Part shown: one piece after another, positions 1-12,020 of the stretch
How positions within the stretch are numbered: the first letter of the stretch is position 1
How the letters are laid out: every line of letters starts with the position of its first letter
DNA from: Escarpia spicata
Lineage: Eukaryota > Annelida > Polychaeta > Sabellida > Siboglinidae
Direction: 5' to 3'
Length of the DNA stretch: 64,000 nt
Assembly: GCA_963995525.1 (NCBI GenBank)
Contig: OZ023205.1
Coordinates: forward strand, 57,936,800-58,000,799
The notes under the pieces: model-generated
Told to the model about the DNA's origin: nothing
The model's database searches: none
What the model saw: only the letters and a program-made list of their open reading frames with translations
Program-made: the position numbers and the translations under genes

Positions 1-40
1 CCGCGGACGCGATCAAGGTCATAAAGATAGAGAAGGCAGG

Positions 41-440
41 GTGGTTTGCAAGAACTGTCCGTACGACCACGGTCCCAGAAGCTGCCCAGCCTACGGCAAG
101 GAGTGCCGGAAGTGTGGAAAAAAGAATCATTTTCAAAGCAAATGCCACAATAAAAGCATAAGACAAGTGCAGACGTCAGCATCAGATGATGAGTATAGTG
201 TTGGAACACTAAGAGTGAACAGTGTGGGCATTAGACGTCGGGCGATGATAACACTTGGCTTGGGTGACGACGGCGTGCCGGTGCCGTTCCAGATAGACAG
301 TGGGGCTGATTGTTGCGTGCTGCCGCGCGATGAGTACGCGAGGGCGACAGGGGACAGATCGCTGGCAAATCTGAGGCCAATTAAACTCATCATTGTAACA
401 TACACAGGAGCACGCGAAACCGCTCTCGGCCAATGCAAGC
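41..440 (+). pseudogene. gag nucleocapsid zinc knuckles and aspartic protease (retrotransposon)
   Basis: The N-terminal part has paired cysteine/histidine knuckles (CKNC, then CRKCGKKNHFQSKC) typical of the nucleocapsid of invertebrate gypsy elements, which binds the element RNA. About 50 residues later the retropepsin active-site motif DSGAD is visible (near 298-312), the protease that would cut the polyprotein. The frame open from 41 is left at about 430-450, where homology moves into another frame (433-747), so a single-base indel has broken the polyprotein here. The ATG at 41 is internal and probably not the real start. Confidence 0.85.
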
Positions 441-2339
441 TACTAGGCGAGGCGTCAAACACCGAATTGTGTTCAACATTATCCAGGGAAAGTATACGCC
501 AATTCTCAGCTTAGCAACGTCTGAGGGCATGGGGCTTCTGAAGATACATGACTGCGACTCTCTTGACTCTGTCTACAGTGTTTGCGCGACCACCGCAGGG
601 CTGACAGCGAACGACGTGCTAGCCGAGTATGCAGACGTCTTCAAGGGCGTAGGCAGGCTCAAGGACACGTACACTATCCAGATTGACGAGTCTGTGAGGC
701 CTGTAGTGCACGCTCCAAGACGTGTACCGGTACCACTGCGTGAATAGCTGAGGGAGAAACTCGACGAGCTGGTGGCCGATGCAATCATAGCACCCGTAAC
801 AGAAGCCACCGACTGGGTGTCTAGCATGGTTGTCGTGCAGAAGCCCAATGGGAAAATCAGGCTGTGTCTAGACCTCAAAGACCTGAACACTGCCATTCGG
901 CGCGAGTATTACCCGATTCCAACCATCGAGGAGGTGAGCACTCGAATGAAACACGCACGCTTCTTCACAGTGATGGACGCAAAAAACGGGTTTTGGCAGA
1001 TTTCGCTAGATGACAAGTCCAGCATGCTAACCTGTTTCAACACGCCATTCGGCAGATACCGGTGGTTGAGGATGCCGTTTGGCATAAACTCAGCCCCGGA
1101 AATCTGGCAGCGCTCAATGAATCAACTGGTGGAAGGCCTGGCCGGCATTGAAGTAATTCACGATGACTTCCTTATCGTCGGTTGCGGTGCTACTGAGGAG
1201 CAAGCGGAGGCTGACCACGACCAGAACCTGCGAGCATTCTTGGAGCGGGCTAGAGTACGAAACTTACGGTTGAACGCGGGCAAGATGAAGTTGAAGTTGA
1301 CGGAAGTCCCGTACATCGGACATATTCTGACGCGATCAGGTCTCCGGGTGGACCCTACGAAGGTCGAGGCCATCGTGCGAATGCCGGTTCCGGAAGACGT
1401 CAAGGCGGTGCAGCGGCTACTTGGTACTGTCAACTACCTGGCGAAGTTCGTGCCACATTTATCAGCGATACTTGAGCCGCTCAGACATCTCGTGAACAAG
1501 GAGATTGAATGGAGTTGGCTACATATCCACGAGCAAGCATTCAATGAGATGAAGAGGGCCCTCACAACTACGCCGGTGCTGCAATACTACGATGTGACGA
1601 AGGCAGTGTGTATCCAGTGCGATGCATCAGACAACGGTCTCGTGGCGAGTTTGCTACAAGATGGACTTCCGGTGGTGTATGCGTCTCGGGCGCTGACGGC
1701 GACCGAGAGAAACTACGCCCAAATAGAAAAAGAGCTTCTCGCGATCGTGTTCGCCTGCGAGAGATTTGACCAGTACATATACGGGAGAGAGAATGTGTCT
1801 GTGCAGAGTGACCACAAGCCTCTGGAAGCGATCTTCAGAAAGCCTCTCGTAACTGCACCGAAACGCCTACAGCGCATGATGCTGCGTCTGCAGCGGTACA
1901 CCTTGGACGTGACGTATACACGTGGGATCGATAGGCATATCGCCGACACACTGAGCAGAGCGTACATTCCCGGCGAGCCGAGTGTCCACGCCGTCAACAT
2001 CGCAGAGATCGACATGACGAAAGGGTTGTCGGTATCGCCAAGCCGACTGAAAGAGCTGCAAGCAGCCACCGGTGAGGACCATGTCCTGCAGAAACTGATC
2101 CGGGTGACGGTGGACGGGTGGCCTTCGCAGAAATCGGACACTGATCTGGATCTTCGAGCGTATTACAGTGTGCGGCACGAACTGACGGTGCAGGATGGTC
2201 TGTTGTTCAAAGACTCCAGGATAGTGGTTCCCGCTCGATTGCGCAAGGACATCATCTCGTCTATTCACAGATCGCATCAAGGGATACAGGGCTGCATACA
2301 TATAGCGAAGGACACCGTCTACTGGCCGTTGATGAACCA
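433..2339 (+). pseudogene. pol: reverse transcriptase, RNase H and integrase N-terminus (retrotransposon, broken)
   Basis: The frame resumes at 433 and is interrupted by an in-frame TAG at 745-747, directly before the LREKLDEL segment that leads into the RT fingers. From 772 the RT is open: PNGKIRLCLDLKDLN, FTVMDAKNGFWQI (catalytic Asp), and the YxDD box as VIHDDF. RNase H follows (QCDASDNGL, EKELLAIVFACERF, SDHKPLEAIF). The integrase HHCC zinc finger begins with IHRSHQGIQG and ends abruptly at YWPLMN, where the DNA transposon starts. The stop and frameshift make the copy non-functional. Confidence 0.92.
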
Positions 2340-2600
2340 CACTCTTAGAAATTACCGTATAATTAACGGGCATATACCGTAATAATTTACGGTATTTTTC
2401 CGTAAAATGGAATTACGGTACATTCGCTGTAATACACGTACGACATCTACCGGCTAAGCGTAAAACCACGATTGCCGTATAATTAACGCGCATCTACCGT
2501 AATATTTACGGTGTCTCCCCGTAAAATGGAATTACGGTACATTCGCTGTAATACACATACGACATCTATCGGCTAAGAATAAAACCACGATTGCGCGCTT
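2340..2600. repeat. Left terminal inverted repeat and duplicated subterminal block
   Basis: After the 12-bp terminal repeat, a block of about 112 bp beginning TTACCGTATAATTAACG occurs twice in tandem (about 2352-2463 and 2474-2597), each with ACCGTAATA..TTTACGGT palindromes and ending in TAAAACCACGATTGC. Palindromic subterminal motifs of this sort are usual transposase-binding regions; that role is inferred. Confidence 0.8.
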
Positions 2601-5600
2601 CAGCACATGCGTGTAAAATTATATCATGTTGTCAGTGGCGTCACTGCGCGCAGTGTGGGAGAAACGTGCAATCGCTTAACCGACTGTTTATTGACCTGTT
2701 CGTAGATCGGTTCATTACAGCTCTACGCAAAGTATCCTGAGTAACACTGCGTTCGTCTGCATAGTGCATAGCCGCGTGATAGCGCGAAATTCAATTTAAG
2801 TAAACCGTGACAAGAATGACTGCGATACCAGCGGTCAAAGGTGGCTCTATATTGACTATAAAGACGACTATATACAGGCCCGTATATAGCACGGGCCACA
2901 TATAAATACGTTACATCAACTGGCAGCAACAACATTTAAAAATAAGCAATTGTTGTTATACATTCTTCTGTTTACATTTACGTTTGGAACGCAAGCTTCC
3001 GCGTCATTCCATGTTCGTACATGCGCAGTCGCAAAAATGTGCGATCTCCGAACAGGTCAATAGTGTACAAATACAAGTTCACACCAAGAGCAATGCTTCT
3101 GTTTCTTCTTCCAATATTGTACGTTAACCTCATCACGTTGAGAATTTTGTTTTTGCAAATAGCTTAGAATATCGGTATTAAATTCAGTGAGTGGATAACT
3201 CAAATATATGAACTTATGACTGAACGTACAAAGTTTCATTTCTCGTGGGATTTTAAGATGGACACAAATGTAAACTTCATAACAGCCACGGCGCATGAGT
3301 ATTTCTGTCGGATATTCTTATGTCATGGACCATGGCTCTGTATTAATCACACTGACTGTAGAGGTAAATTATTTAGCTTGTCTAAAAAGGCACTGGATCG
3401 ATGAATTTATACTACTGTTAGTGATTTATAACATATAGATCCGTTACGCGTGTCTTCAATATGCATCACTGACTAAAATGTAATTACTACAGCTTGTCCT
3501 TTTTATCGATGAAACGTAGGTCAAAATAGCTTAGACTTTCATAATTTATTACATGTGTAGTGCAAAGTTTCACTCAAGTGCAGTTTTTCGGACAGTTGAT
3601 CCCGAAAGGACAGACATAAACAGTACACGTTAAAGGGAGAGCGTCTAGCTGTTCCTCTGCTGCTACTTCACCAGGAATTAGCCAGCGTAATAATTTGTAA
3701 CAGGAAGTCTGCTGCGTTGAACGTGAGAAAATTGGACATCAAAGGGAATTGTGGTCAACTCGGACCGCTTTGGTGAAATTGCTAATAAAACTTGTTTGAC
3801 ACTAGATGCATTGTTTACCATTTGAACATGATGCGCGGACTGAACTTTCAAATCACGAAAATTGTTACGAGCTTACTAAAATAACAAAGAGAATTTTGCA
3901 GGCAGTATTCAGGCAATATTAATTAATAAATGAAAAACAAGGAACAAATTATCGCCTTTAAATATAGAACGGTTACGTACACACTTCTACCCCACCCTCT
4001 CGATGTTCCTTTTTAAGCCACAAAAATCAGTAGGTATATTCATAAAAACTAACTACATTAACTGGCTAAAAATTAGATTGCCAAGTCTCATCTTAGTGCA
4101 CCTTTCAAATGTTATGTTAAAAATATATCAGACAGATGAGAAACATTAAGGAATCCCCTACCCTGAGTAACCCCCTGCTGCTTCCCCTTTTCGCCACTTA
4201 ATGGACATTAACAACATTTTTGGCCCACAGCAGGCCAATGTTTTTAATTAGGTAAAACATAAAACACCTTTTCGTCGGTGTTTGTAACAATGTGCTGTGC
4301 TACGCTGAACCACATGTAAACGCCAAGTACGTATATCATACTATTTAAAAGCCATGTAAAACAAAGCCTGAACAAAATTGTGACGCTGCCTGTTTTACTA
4401 CAGTTATCTAGGTCTACGTGCTATGTTACAAGGAGAGAACAAAGAGATCACAAGTCGCAAAAGCTGTAAGCTACACATGAAATATACCATATCTGATATG
4501 TCACAATCAATATTGACAGCTAATTAACAAGCCTCAAAATGTTGTTGAGAGTTAAAAACAGACACACAAATGTGCCAAGTAATTCTTCACAAAAAATTAA
4601 TGCAGTAGATCTACCGCTTTTCATGTGATCGCGATAGATGAGGATCGTGTGCATATATGAGCCTCAGTCGCGATGAGTGGTGCATGCAGAATAGGGAACC
4701 GCACCGTGGCCAGATACTATTTCAAATTTAGGATATATTTACTTATTGCATGGCATTTCCAACGTGAAATGTTGGTTAGGCTGTATAATTGGACTGACAA
4801 TGAGTAATTCAATTCTTTCTTAAACCGTGAACTATCGATCTGACGGCAGATTTTGGTACTAAAGCGGTAGGCCGTGAGATTGTCCCAAGAATGAAGAAAC
4901 AGGACATGTTCTATTGCCAAATGGGTAGACTTGACACCTCTGACCCGCGTGTGCCACCCGACTGTCCACAGCCTAGGATAATCCCATTGGGATACTATAC
5001 CTCAGATTAATCTCATTTCCAGATCACAACCCTTCCCCAAATGACTAAGTTAGTGGCTGCGGCCTACCCCATTAATTAGCCATTAGTCACCTTATCCAGG
5101 GAGCACAGCGACACATCTGCAAGTCAAACATTTCCTCTGCCAGACATTTATTGCATGTCGTAGATGTCAAACAGTGGTGTGCTGTGTGTTCAGCCGTGGA
5201 TACAAGTCTTTCTGCCTTACAGTGGGATAATGGCCAGCACGGTCGCTGCAGTGGGCCAGCCTAGCTTATCACTCTAGTCAGAGAACGATCAGTGATATAA
5301 CTCCATCCCCGCGAGTCACAACCTGAGCGCGTCTAGCGTTATCGGCAGGCTTGAAAAGAAGTAATTAACTAGTTTGCCGCCAAATGTAGCGAAAGATATT
5401 GCTAAGCCTCGTTTTGAACTGGGATTAATCAGCTTCGAATTCAGATTATTTCGGAAAGGCTGTGTTTCGCAAAAACTTCGCGACTTTTATGTCTGGTGTT
5501 ATATTGGTGGCTGTAGTTCAGTAAATCTACTATAATTTAGACCCGGTGGAGGATTAGGTAAGCAATGCAAATGTTACGCCATGTGATACTGAAAGCTGTA

Positions 5601-5776
5601 TTTTATAGTTTAGAAATTGGAAGATTTAAATACGGAAACTGCTATTCTCGACTTGCCATTCTCCCAGTGTGCAAAGCGCGCGCATGCGCAAGCACAGTAG
5701 CAACAAGAGCTCGGTGAATGCTAGCTGAATGAGTCCATTGACAGTATACACGGAGTAGAGATCGGAGCATACTGTC
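2601..5776. other. Left arm of the DNA transposon, no gene seen
   Basis: AT-rich sequence between the left subterminal repeats and the THAP transposase. The open frames here are short, lack recognisable motifs and have no splice partners. I see nothing coding. Confidence 0.6.
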
Positions 5777-5977
5777 ATGCCTAAACATTGCGTTGCTTTC
5801 GGTTGCACTAACCACAATCTGAAGCCAGGAAAGAAAATATCATACCACGTATTTCCAAGAGATGTTGAGCGCAGGAAACGGTGATTACAGGCCGTGAAAA
5901 TATTGATGGCAGCAAGTGGGAGCCTTCGAGTTCGAGTTCGAAACATGCCGTGTTGTGCGGGGAGCATTTCATTACTG

Positions 5978-6735
5978 GTTAGTATCATTTTGTATAATTA
6001 CGTATGTATTGGGAAACTTGTCATATAAATATGATTAAGTGTATTTGTACACGATTGATCTTCAAAATGTTGAAGTTGGTTGACTAGAAGAAGTGTAACG
6101 AGAATTATACCAGGGGAAGTAAAATATCACCAACTGTCAGAAAGGTCCATCCTCAGGCTCTATCTAGTAGTACCGACTGGCCTGTCTATCTATAATTACT
6201 GACATATGCCCCCCCCCCCCCTCTGTGTTGTTCACCTAATCACTCTCCTACATCCATTAGATACGCACATTTAACCAAATGACCAGGCTTATCTACCTGA
6301 CATATTGATATAGAGATAATTGAAGGACTCCTGTTGGTTTGAGGCCTGGTGGCCAGCATGTTACATCACTTAAACCATCAGTGTCACCCACCCCTCTACT
6401 GCAGCCCCTGCTAAAAATTACTATGGTTTACTAGAGTAAATTTACTATAGTTTACTATAGTAAATACTATCAACTACAGTGTTTTGCGGAATGTTTTACC
6501 ATAGTATATACTAAAGTTTACTATAGTGAATACTTCATTTTACTATGGTGAATATCCTATTTTACCATGGCTTACTACATTGAATAACATATTTACTGTG
6601 ATTTACTATGGATGTATCATGGTTTACCATAATAAACTGTAGTACATTTTTAGCAGGGGCATCTACCATGTACACCTGTAATGTGAAGTACTAAGACTGG
6701 AGGACAACTGGTTAAGCAATTGACATTTGTTTTAG
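5978..6735 (+). other. Intron of the THAP transposase gene
   Basis: GT at 5978 and TTTTAG before 6736 preserve the THAP reading phase across the gap. The intron contains a poly-C run (6208-6221) and a palindromic MITE (6404-6660). Confidence 0.65.
6404..6660. mobile_element. Palindrome-rich MITE with GCCCCTGCTAAAAAT ends
   Basis: The two ends are perfect 15-bp inverted repeats (GCCCCTGCTAAAAAT and ATTTTTAGCAGGGGC). The interior is made almost wholly of TTTACTATAGTAAA-type self-complementary units. No open frame and no clear target duplication are visible. It is about 257 bp and sits in the transposase intron. Confidence 0.8.
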
Positions 6736-7971
6736 GTAAACCAAGCTCACAGCCAACACATCCTGACTACGTGCCCAATCAGTTTGTCTATATGCAGAGC
6801 TACTCCCTCGAAAAGGGAAAGAAACAGAACGTTTCAACAGCACAATGAAGCGAGCAAAGTTGTTCAGAGAAGTACAGGATAATATCTCAGGAGATGTCGA
6901 GTTTGAGATTTCAGGAATCCAGGAGCTAGATGACACAATCTATGCCGAGACGACTGTGCCACCAGCTGATGTCTCATTACCTGTTCATCCCTCTGCTGTT
7001 CCATCATCACCAGTCCCAGATATACCACTGTTGGCATCAACACCTGCATCTGGTTTGCGTAAACCAGTTGAGAGAAGTGAACGCAAGATGTTATACGACG
7101 AAATTGACAATTTGCGTAGTGAAAAGGGTGACATTATTGCGGAACGTGACATTTTATTAGCTACGATTGTTAATACTTCTGCAAAATGTGCCATTCCTCC
7201 TACAGAGCAATTGTTTCTTACTCTGGTAAAGCTACGTCTAAATCTTCCATTTGAACTAATTTCCCATCAAGCTTGTGTGGATATCACTACCATATCTAGG
7301 TGCTTCTGGAAAACAATTGACGTACTATATGCCAAAATTGGTTTCATGGTAAGATGGCCAGACAGGGAGACACTGAAGCAGACTCTACCTGCAATCTTTA
7401 AATTACATTTCCCCAGATTAACTGGTATTGAGTTTCGAAATTTTCATTGATCGCCCAAAAAAATTTAAAGCACGGGCACAGGTGTATTCTAACTACAAGA
7501 AACACAGTACTGTTAAAGTGTTCATTGTATGTAGCCCACTAGGTGCTGTCAGTTATCTGTCTACTGCCTGGGGTGGCCGAGCTTCAGATGTTGAAATGGT
7601 GCGTGCATCAGACTTTATTTCTTCTAAGTATCACCAATCACACGACCAATTACTAGCTGACCGTGGCTTCACTATGGTAGAAGAATTTGTTGTAGCTTGT
7701 GGAGCAGAATTACTTATACCGAGTTTCACAAAGGGTAAAAAACATCTGTCTCCTAAAGATGTAGAAGTATCCCGCAATATCTCAACTGTCAGAATTCATA
7801 TTGAACGTGTGATTGGCCTGTTAAAAAATAGATTCACCATTCTGCAGGGACCATTAGCAATTAACCTAATCAAATCCCAGAGATGAAGTAGAAGAAACTA
7901 ACCTTGCATCCATTGACAAATTAGTATGTGTATGTGCTGCACTTGTTAATATGACTTGGAATTGTGTATAA

Positions 7972-8429
7972 TGACAAGGCATGAAAGAAGATCTCACGAT
8001 GCAACTTACATAGTTATTTACTGCATACGTTTAAACAGTTGGCATTTCTGTGAGGTAAGAATATTGTTTTACACGTGTTGTTTTGTCTTCATGAAATATA
8101 TATATAAGAACACACTTGAATAATGTCATTCTTAATTTCTTCCGATTATGAGTTCAATTGATCTTACTTCGAGGTTTATCACGTAAACTTCATTTATCAG
8201 ATAAATTTAATTTAATAATAGTGAAATGTTATTGAGTGTTGTGCAGTTATTATAATTATACGACAGATGGAATTGACAAGACGTGAACATTATGTCAGGT
8301 TGTCACAATGCAAATTGCATATCTGTACTTTTATTTGCAAACAACATGACTGAGCATCTGTGTAATAAAAGCTGCATCGATAACAACAAAGTCACTGTCA
8401 ACAACAGGCATCCGACAACTGCAATAGAC
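7972..8429. other. Spacer between convergent transposon genes
   Basis: AT-rich spacer between the transposase 3' end and the minus-strand remnant. I see no gene. It is too short for the rest of a full YqaJ protein, so most of that gene appears to be lost. Confidence 0.5.
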
Positions 8430-8643
8430 TTGTTTTCACACAACCAGACTCGAACTGGTTGTGAGCCTCGAGACTCCGTCGATTTCTCTTAGACTCGCTC
8501 GTGAATACGCCTGGTGTCTCGATTAGGTAGTACGATACATCAGGCCATTCGATCTCTGGCCATTTCGTGGGATCGTCTACCCACGAACCTGCGGGAATCT
8601 TGTACGGACAGGTTCCCGCAGACAGCGCTGTCAGTTTTGACAT
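8430..8643 (-). pseudogene. N-terminal remnant of a YqaJ/SWIM-associated transposon protein
   Basis: Read on the minus strand from ATG at 8643, the frame gives a segment with WVDDPTKWPEIEW, YYLIETPG and SLEAHNQFESG. From memory this pattern (W-x-DDP-x-x-WP, YLI-x-x-PG, KSLEAYN-x-F-x-SG) begins many invertebrate proteins that carry SWIM and YqaJ exonuclease domains and travel with ISL2EU transposons. The match stops after about 70 residues and the frame ends at 8398 without the SWIM or YqaJ part, so only a first exon or a truncated copy is left. The family assignment rests on recall, not on a search. Confidence 0.55.
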
Positions 8644-9024
8644 GTATAACGCGCTCGGTCGGAATAACTCAAACCTTCCAAGTATCCGAACGACATAATG
8701 ATCTAACTACACAAAATCCGTAACTTACAACAAATAATATAACTAAACTAATTTAACGATGAATAACGAATAAAACAAGCCTTTAGGTATACACAACGCG
8801 AGCGCACAACACAACAACCGTATTTACCGAGCATTCACCGAGTAATGGCGGACTTGTCGTTGTTATGCCACGTGACTTGGGCTATGACGCGTCATGCAAG
8901 TTGAGAATATCGCCCAGGCTGTGTGTACCACGCCGTCTTTCATTAAGTTAGTTACTAATCGCTAATTTAGCAATCCGATGTCAACAACGGCCATTGCAAG
9001 ACAGCTGCACTCATCCTTGCAGTG
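8644..9024. promoter_or_regulatory. Possible bidirectional promoter of transposon genes
   Basis: This 380-bp gap separates the divergent starts at 8643 (minus) and 9025 (plus). It is locally richer in CpG (for example 8799-8900, with CACGTG near 8869) than the AT-rich flanks. The promoter role is inferred from layout only. Confidence 0.35.
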
Positions 9025-11131
9025 ATGGCCGAGTTTGACGAAAAGAGTGACCAACTCTTCGTAGAAGCTAAGCCTAAGGTATGTAAAGTGTATGAGTATC
9101 TATAACATTTATATTTGATTTGATATAAAAAATTAATATGTGGGTTGTCCCACTTCGACTGGGCCATGACGGTGCAGTTTAATTCAAATCATCAAAATAA
9201 AGTGGGAAAACTTGTACCACACGCCTTGATGATGACACAATAAAATGTCACCATGCTACCATGGCAACATTTCTGATTAGCCTTGTTCCGAACACAATTA
9301 CATATTTATTTATTGGCCTGGATCAATTAATTATTCCTGAATTGGAAAGGCTGATTCACAAATTGGAATTGTTTATGTGAGACCAGTGGTATCAGAATCG
9401 CTTAATCATAGGTCTGCTGACAATAAAGAAATATAAATATACAATTTGTAATTTACATATGTGTTGGTTATAGCCATAGGACACATCTTCAGCATCAGAA
9501 GTAGAGCAGCTGCCAACCTTGCCTGAGACACCTTGCCTCGTTTTGTGTGGTAAGGAGTATTTGGTGTATATTGATATTTTCAAGATCTTATAAAATAACA
9601 CTTAGATTTTTTAGCTCATTGGGATGGCATACAAATATACTACACCCTATGTAATACGCCAAAGAAATAAACTAAAACATGTTTATGCCCGAACCACGTT
9701 AAAGGCTAAGTGTATACCTGTGTATGGTGTTAAATTGTGGAATTGTTTAGATGAGCACATAAAAAGATCACTTACTATAAGAAATCTAAAAAATTGTATA
9801 AAAATTACTTCATTGAAGAGTATAAATGATGTAATTAATTTGGTTATTGTTAAGGTTCAGAAAGTATTTGGAAGCTCGAATGTAGTAGTGGTCTCACTTT
9901 AGCTATAGCATATTCTTTATGTTACTAACACTGTGTTTAAGATTATGATCATGATATATTGATGTTAGGGAAAGTGCATAATAATGCAATGAGCTTCTAC
10001 TTTCTCCCTTTCTATTTTGAACTTTGTCAACTGTAATACGTATGTATATATATATATGTGTTGTTTTCTCAATTGGAAATAAAGAAATTGAATTGAAATT
10101 CTATATAATTATAATATAACCACTTGCGGTTCTTAATAAAGAATTAAGTGAATTTTTTTTTTTTTTGTACTGAATTTCTAATCTTTTGGAAAACTTTTGA
10201 CAGTTTTGGACATCACCTTGTCAGAAATAGCTTTCTGATAGTCCAGGTCTTCTAGCATGGTGGAGACCTGCAAAACATGCCTAATTCACAATATTACATA
10301 TTTTGTAGCTTGATGCTGTACTTTACTAACTTGAGCTAGATTTGTTACAGGAGAGTCTCTGTTGACTGTAAGACTCATGATGCTGGTCATGGACAAGCTT
10401 GTTGTGGCCAGCCACATAGAGAACATGGTTGTTGGCGTCGGCATGATGTTTGTGGCATATTTTGTGTTCAACATAAAATTCCCACTTGGAGCTGCTTCCA
10501 CACTGGAATTCATTCAGAGGTATGACATTTTGAACCTAATTATAACGTGCAGGGTTGGGTTTTTTGTTTTGTTATAAACTTACAATAAATGTAGACAAGC
10601 ATTACCTTAGTGTATGATAGACAAAACGGGAAGACCCACATATCTTGTACGTAGAATCATAAGAAAAGAATCATATGAAATCATAATTGCTACCCCACAT
10701 TGACTTTTTGGGTCAGAAGTTGGCTAATAGTAAAAGAACTATATTAACATAGCATCTTTGAATATGTATATATTCAGAACTAAAGCATGTCATATTGCTG
10801 TAATATTGCACACTGGCATAAAATTATGTGTTAATAACTATTTACTGTTACAGTGTAGCACTGTGTTCACGGATCAAATATGGTATACATATGTATGGGC
10901 TGCTAATGCCAATGAACCAAAACAAACCAGATATTACATAATAAATCCTTTGTTTCTTATTTAATAAGAAATTTATGATTTGCAATATGTTGCAGATGCT
11001 TAGTGCACATCAACCCGGAGACTGGCAGCAAAGTGCAGCAGGACAAACGAAAGAAATCGACGACGACGACCTTATCAATGGACTGGCCCAGTACGAATGG
11101 ACTGAGCAGTAAAAGGGAGACCAGTAGCTAG
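9025..11131 (+). CDS. Four-exon gene of unknown function inside the DNA transposon
   Basis: Exons 9025-9078, 9480-9549, 10,351-10,519 and 10,996-11,131 join with GT/AG borders in phases 0, 1 and 2 to a 142-residue protein ending at TAG 11,129-11,131. An acidic N-terminus (MAEFDEKSDQLF) is followed by a Cys-rich LVLCGESLL turn, a hydrophobic stretch around residues 60-85 (ENMVVGVGMMFVAYFVF), then LEFIQRCLVHINPETGSK and a Lys/Ser-rich tail. I seem to remember related metazoan hypothetical proteins with the FIQR..INP..GSK block but know no function. Unlike the neighbouring transposase, no lesion is visible. A LINE tail lies in intron 2. It could be a transposon accessory protein or a captured host gene. 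Confidence 0.6.
9605..10100 (+). mobile_element. 3' fragment of a non-LTR retrotransposon
   Basis: The frame 9624-9902 encodes a reverse-transcriptase C-terminal tail (YTTPYVIRQRNKL, then VYGVKLWNCLDEHIK), as seen at the end of CR1/Jockey-group ORF2 proteins. It resembles the end of the larger LINE at 18,359-18,781. A short 3' UTR ends in TTGAATTGAAATT near 10,097. It is 5'-truncated, like most LINE copies, and lies in the intron of the unknown gene. Confidence 0.75.
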
Positions 11132-11680
11132 TTATGATTTTTTTAATGGCAAGTTTAATGGATTTGTAATACCGAGTCAAATCTATATTTATCCATGAAT
11201 ACAATTGACTTAGAGGTATGTAATGGTTATAAAAGTTAACTTTATTGATAGCTAACGTAATAAGCTATCAGAATATGGTGGAAGTACTTTTTGAGTATTT
11301 TGTTCAGAAAAACATTTAGGTGAGGAGTCTCCCCTTAATTAAATCTCTCAAATAATGGATTTCATGGTTGATAGTAATTTTCTTACTTATCCTTCTGGGG
11401 TCAGAACAATACAACTTTTCCTCTGTTTAGGTTAGTGCATTAGGCCACAACAACTGCCACCTATTGGATAGGGATAAAATGTTGTAGAAGCTTCTATGAA
11501 AGCTGGTACTTTTTTATAGTAAATGTACAACTTGTGTAATCTATTTTATGTTTACACATGTATATTGTCCAGTAGATACAGATTAAATCTAACATTGTTC
11601 ATGTTTGGCTATAGTAAAGGTTATGGTATACGAATGTTAACATTTTCCTTTTAGCATAATAGTAAACATTCAACACTTTG
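11132..11680. other. Right arm of the DNA transposon, 3' flank of the unknown gene
   Basis: AT-rich DNA after the stop of the four-exon gene. I see no coding feature. Confidence 0.4.
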
Positions 11681-12020
11681 TGTACACTTTCCTTGTATTT
11701 TTCTCCATATGATGTTGAGGATGGTTTTAATGTGTACATGTTTTACTTCAAATGCATACACAATATGTATGCACACCATTGACCTTTGTAACAATTTACA
11801 TTGTTTTAAAACTTCCCTGTACATTTTCCCATTGGGTTTTGATAAGGTTTTTAGCATATACTGTTTTACTCCAATATGAATACAGTAAGTTGACCTTTAT
11901 TACAATTGACATCGTGTTTTGAAGTTTTTATGTACATTTTACCATGAAGTTTTTAGAAGATTTTAGTGTATATGCTTTACTTTGAGTGCATTTTTAATGC
12001 GTATGCAGTATGTTTTAACC
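11680..12020. repeat. Diverged tandem repeats of about 130 bp
   Basis: Three diverged copies share the order TGTACA-TTT, a TTTTGATAAGG-like piece, a GTATATGCTTTACTT-like piece, an AATAC/ATGCATA segment and TTGACCTTT-TAACAATT-ACAT. Copies drift by many substitutions, so the array is old. Confidence 0.55.

Larger units (their letters stand above)
1..2339 (+). mobile_element. Ty3/gypsy-type LTR retrotransposon, 5' internal part
   Basis: The window opens inside the gag nucleocapsid of a gypsy-type retrotransposon and runs through protease, reverse transcriptase, RNase H and the start of integrase. The element is cut at 2339/2340 by an 11-kb DNA transposon and resumes at 13,351. Removing the insert and one copy of the CA duplication rejoins the integrase reading frame (MNQQIADYV). 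The 5' LTR lies left of the window. The coding region carries frameshifts and a stop, so the copy is dead. GC content is clearly higher than in the DNA around it. Confidence 0.93.
5777..7971 (+). pseudogene. THAP-domain DDE transposase (Tnp_4-like), degenerate
   Basis: Exon 1 starts at ATG 5777 and encodes a THAP zinc finger: CVAFGC, the HVFPRD block, then CGEHF as the C-x2-H half. Its expected Trp codon is TGA (5882-5884) and a one-base shift follows near 5900. A donor after 5977 and an acceptor before 6736 join in phase to HPDYVPNQF, the usual THAP end. From 6845 come a Ser/Pro-rich linker, a coiled coil and a helix-turn-helix region (PPTEQLFLTLVKLRLNLP). From about 7430 comes a DDE domain with FIDRP, LADRGF and IHIERVIGLLK as the likely Asp, Asp, Glu. 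More frameshifts lie near 6830, 7430 and 7868; the true C-terminus ends with TAA 7969-7971. It would have mobilised the surrounding element, but this copy is dead. Confidence 0.85.

Noticed and set aside
2340..2345. Four-base target duplication for the 11-kb transposon
   Set aside because: The flanks agree only as CA when the perfect 12-bp inverted repeats are counted as the element, and this repairs the integrase frame; longer duplications do not.
3216..4920. Short frames in the left arm of the transposon
   Set aside because: No motif, no splice partner and AT-rich composition; treated as noise.
10286..10577. Single-exon gene 10,362-10,577
   Set aside because: Only 10,351-10,519 is exon; the rest runs into the intron after the GTATGA donor.
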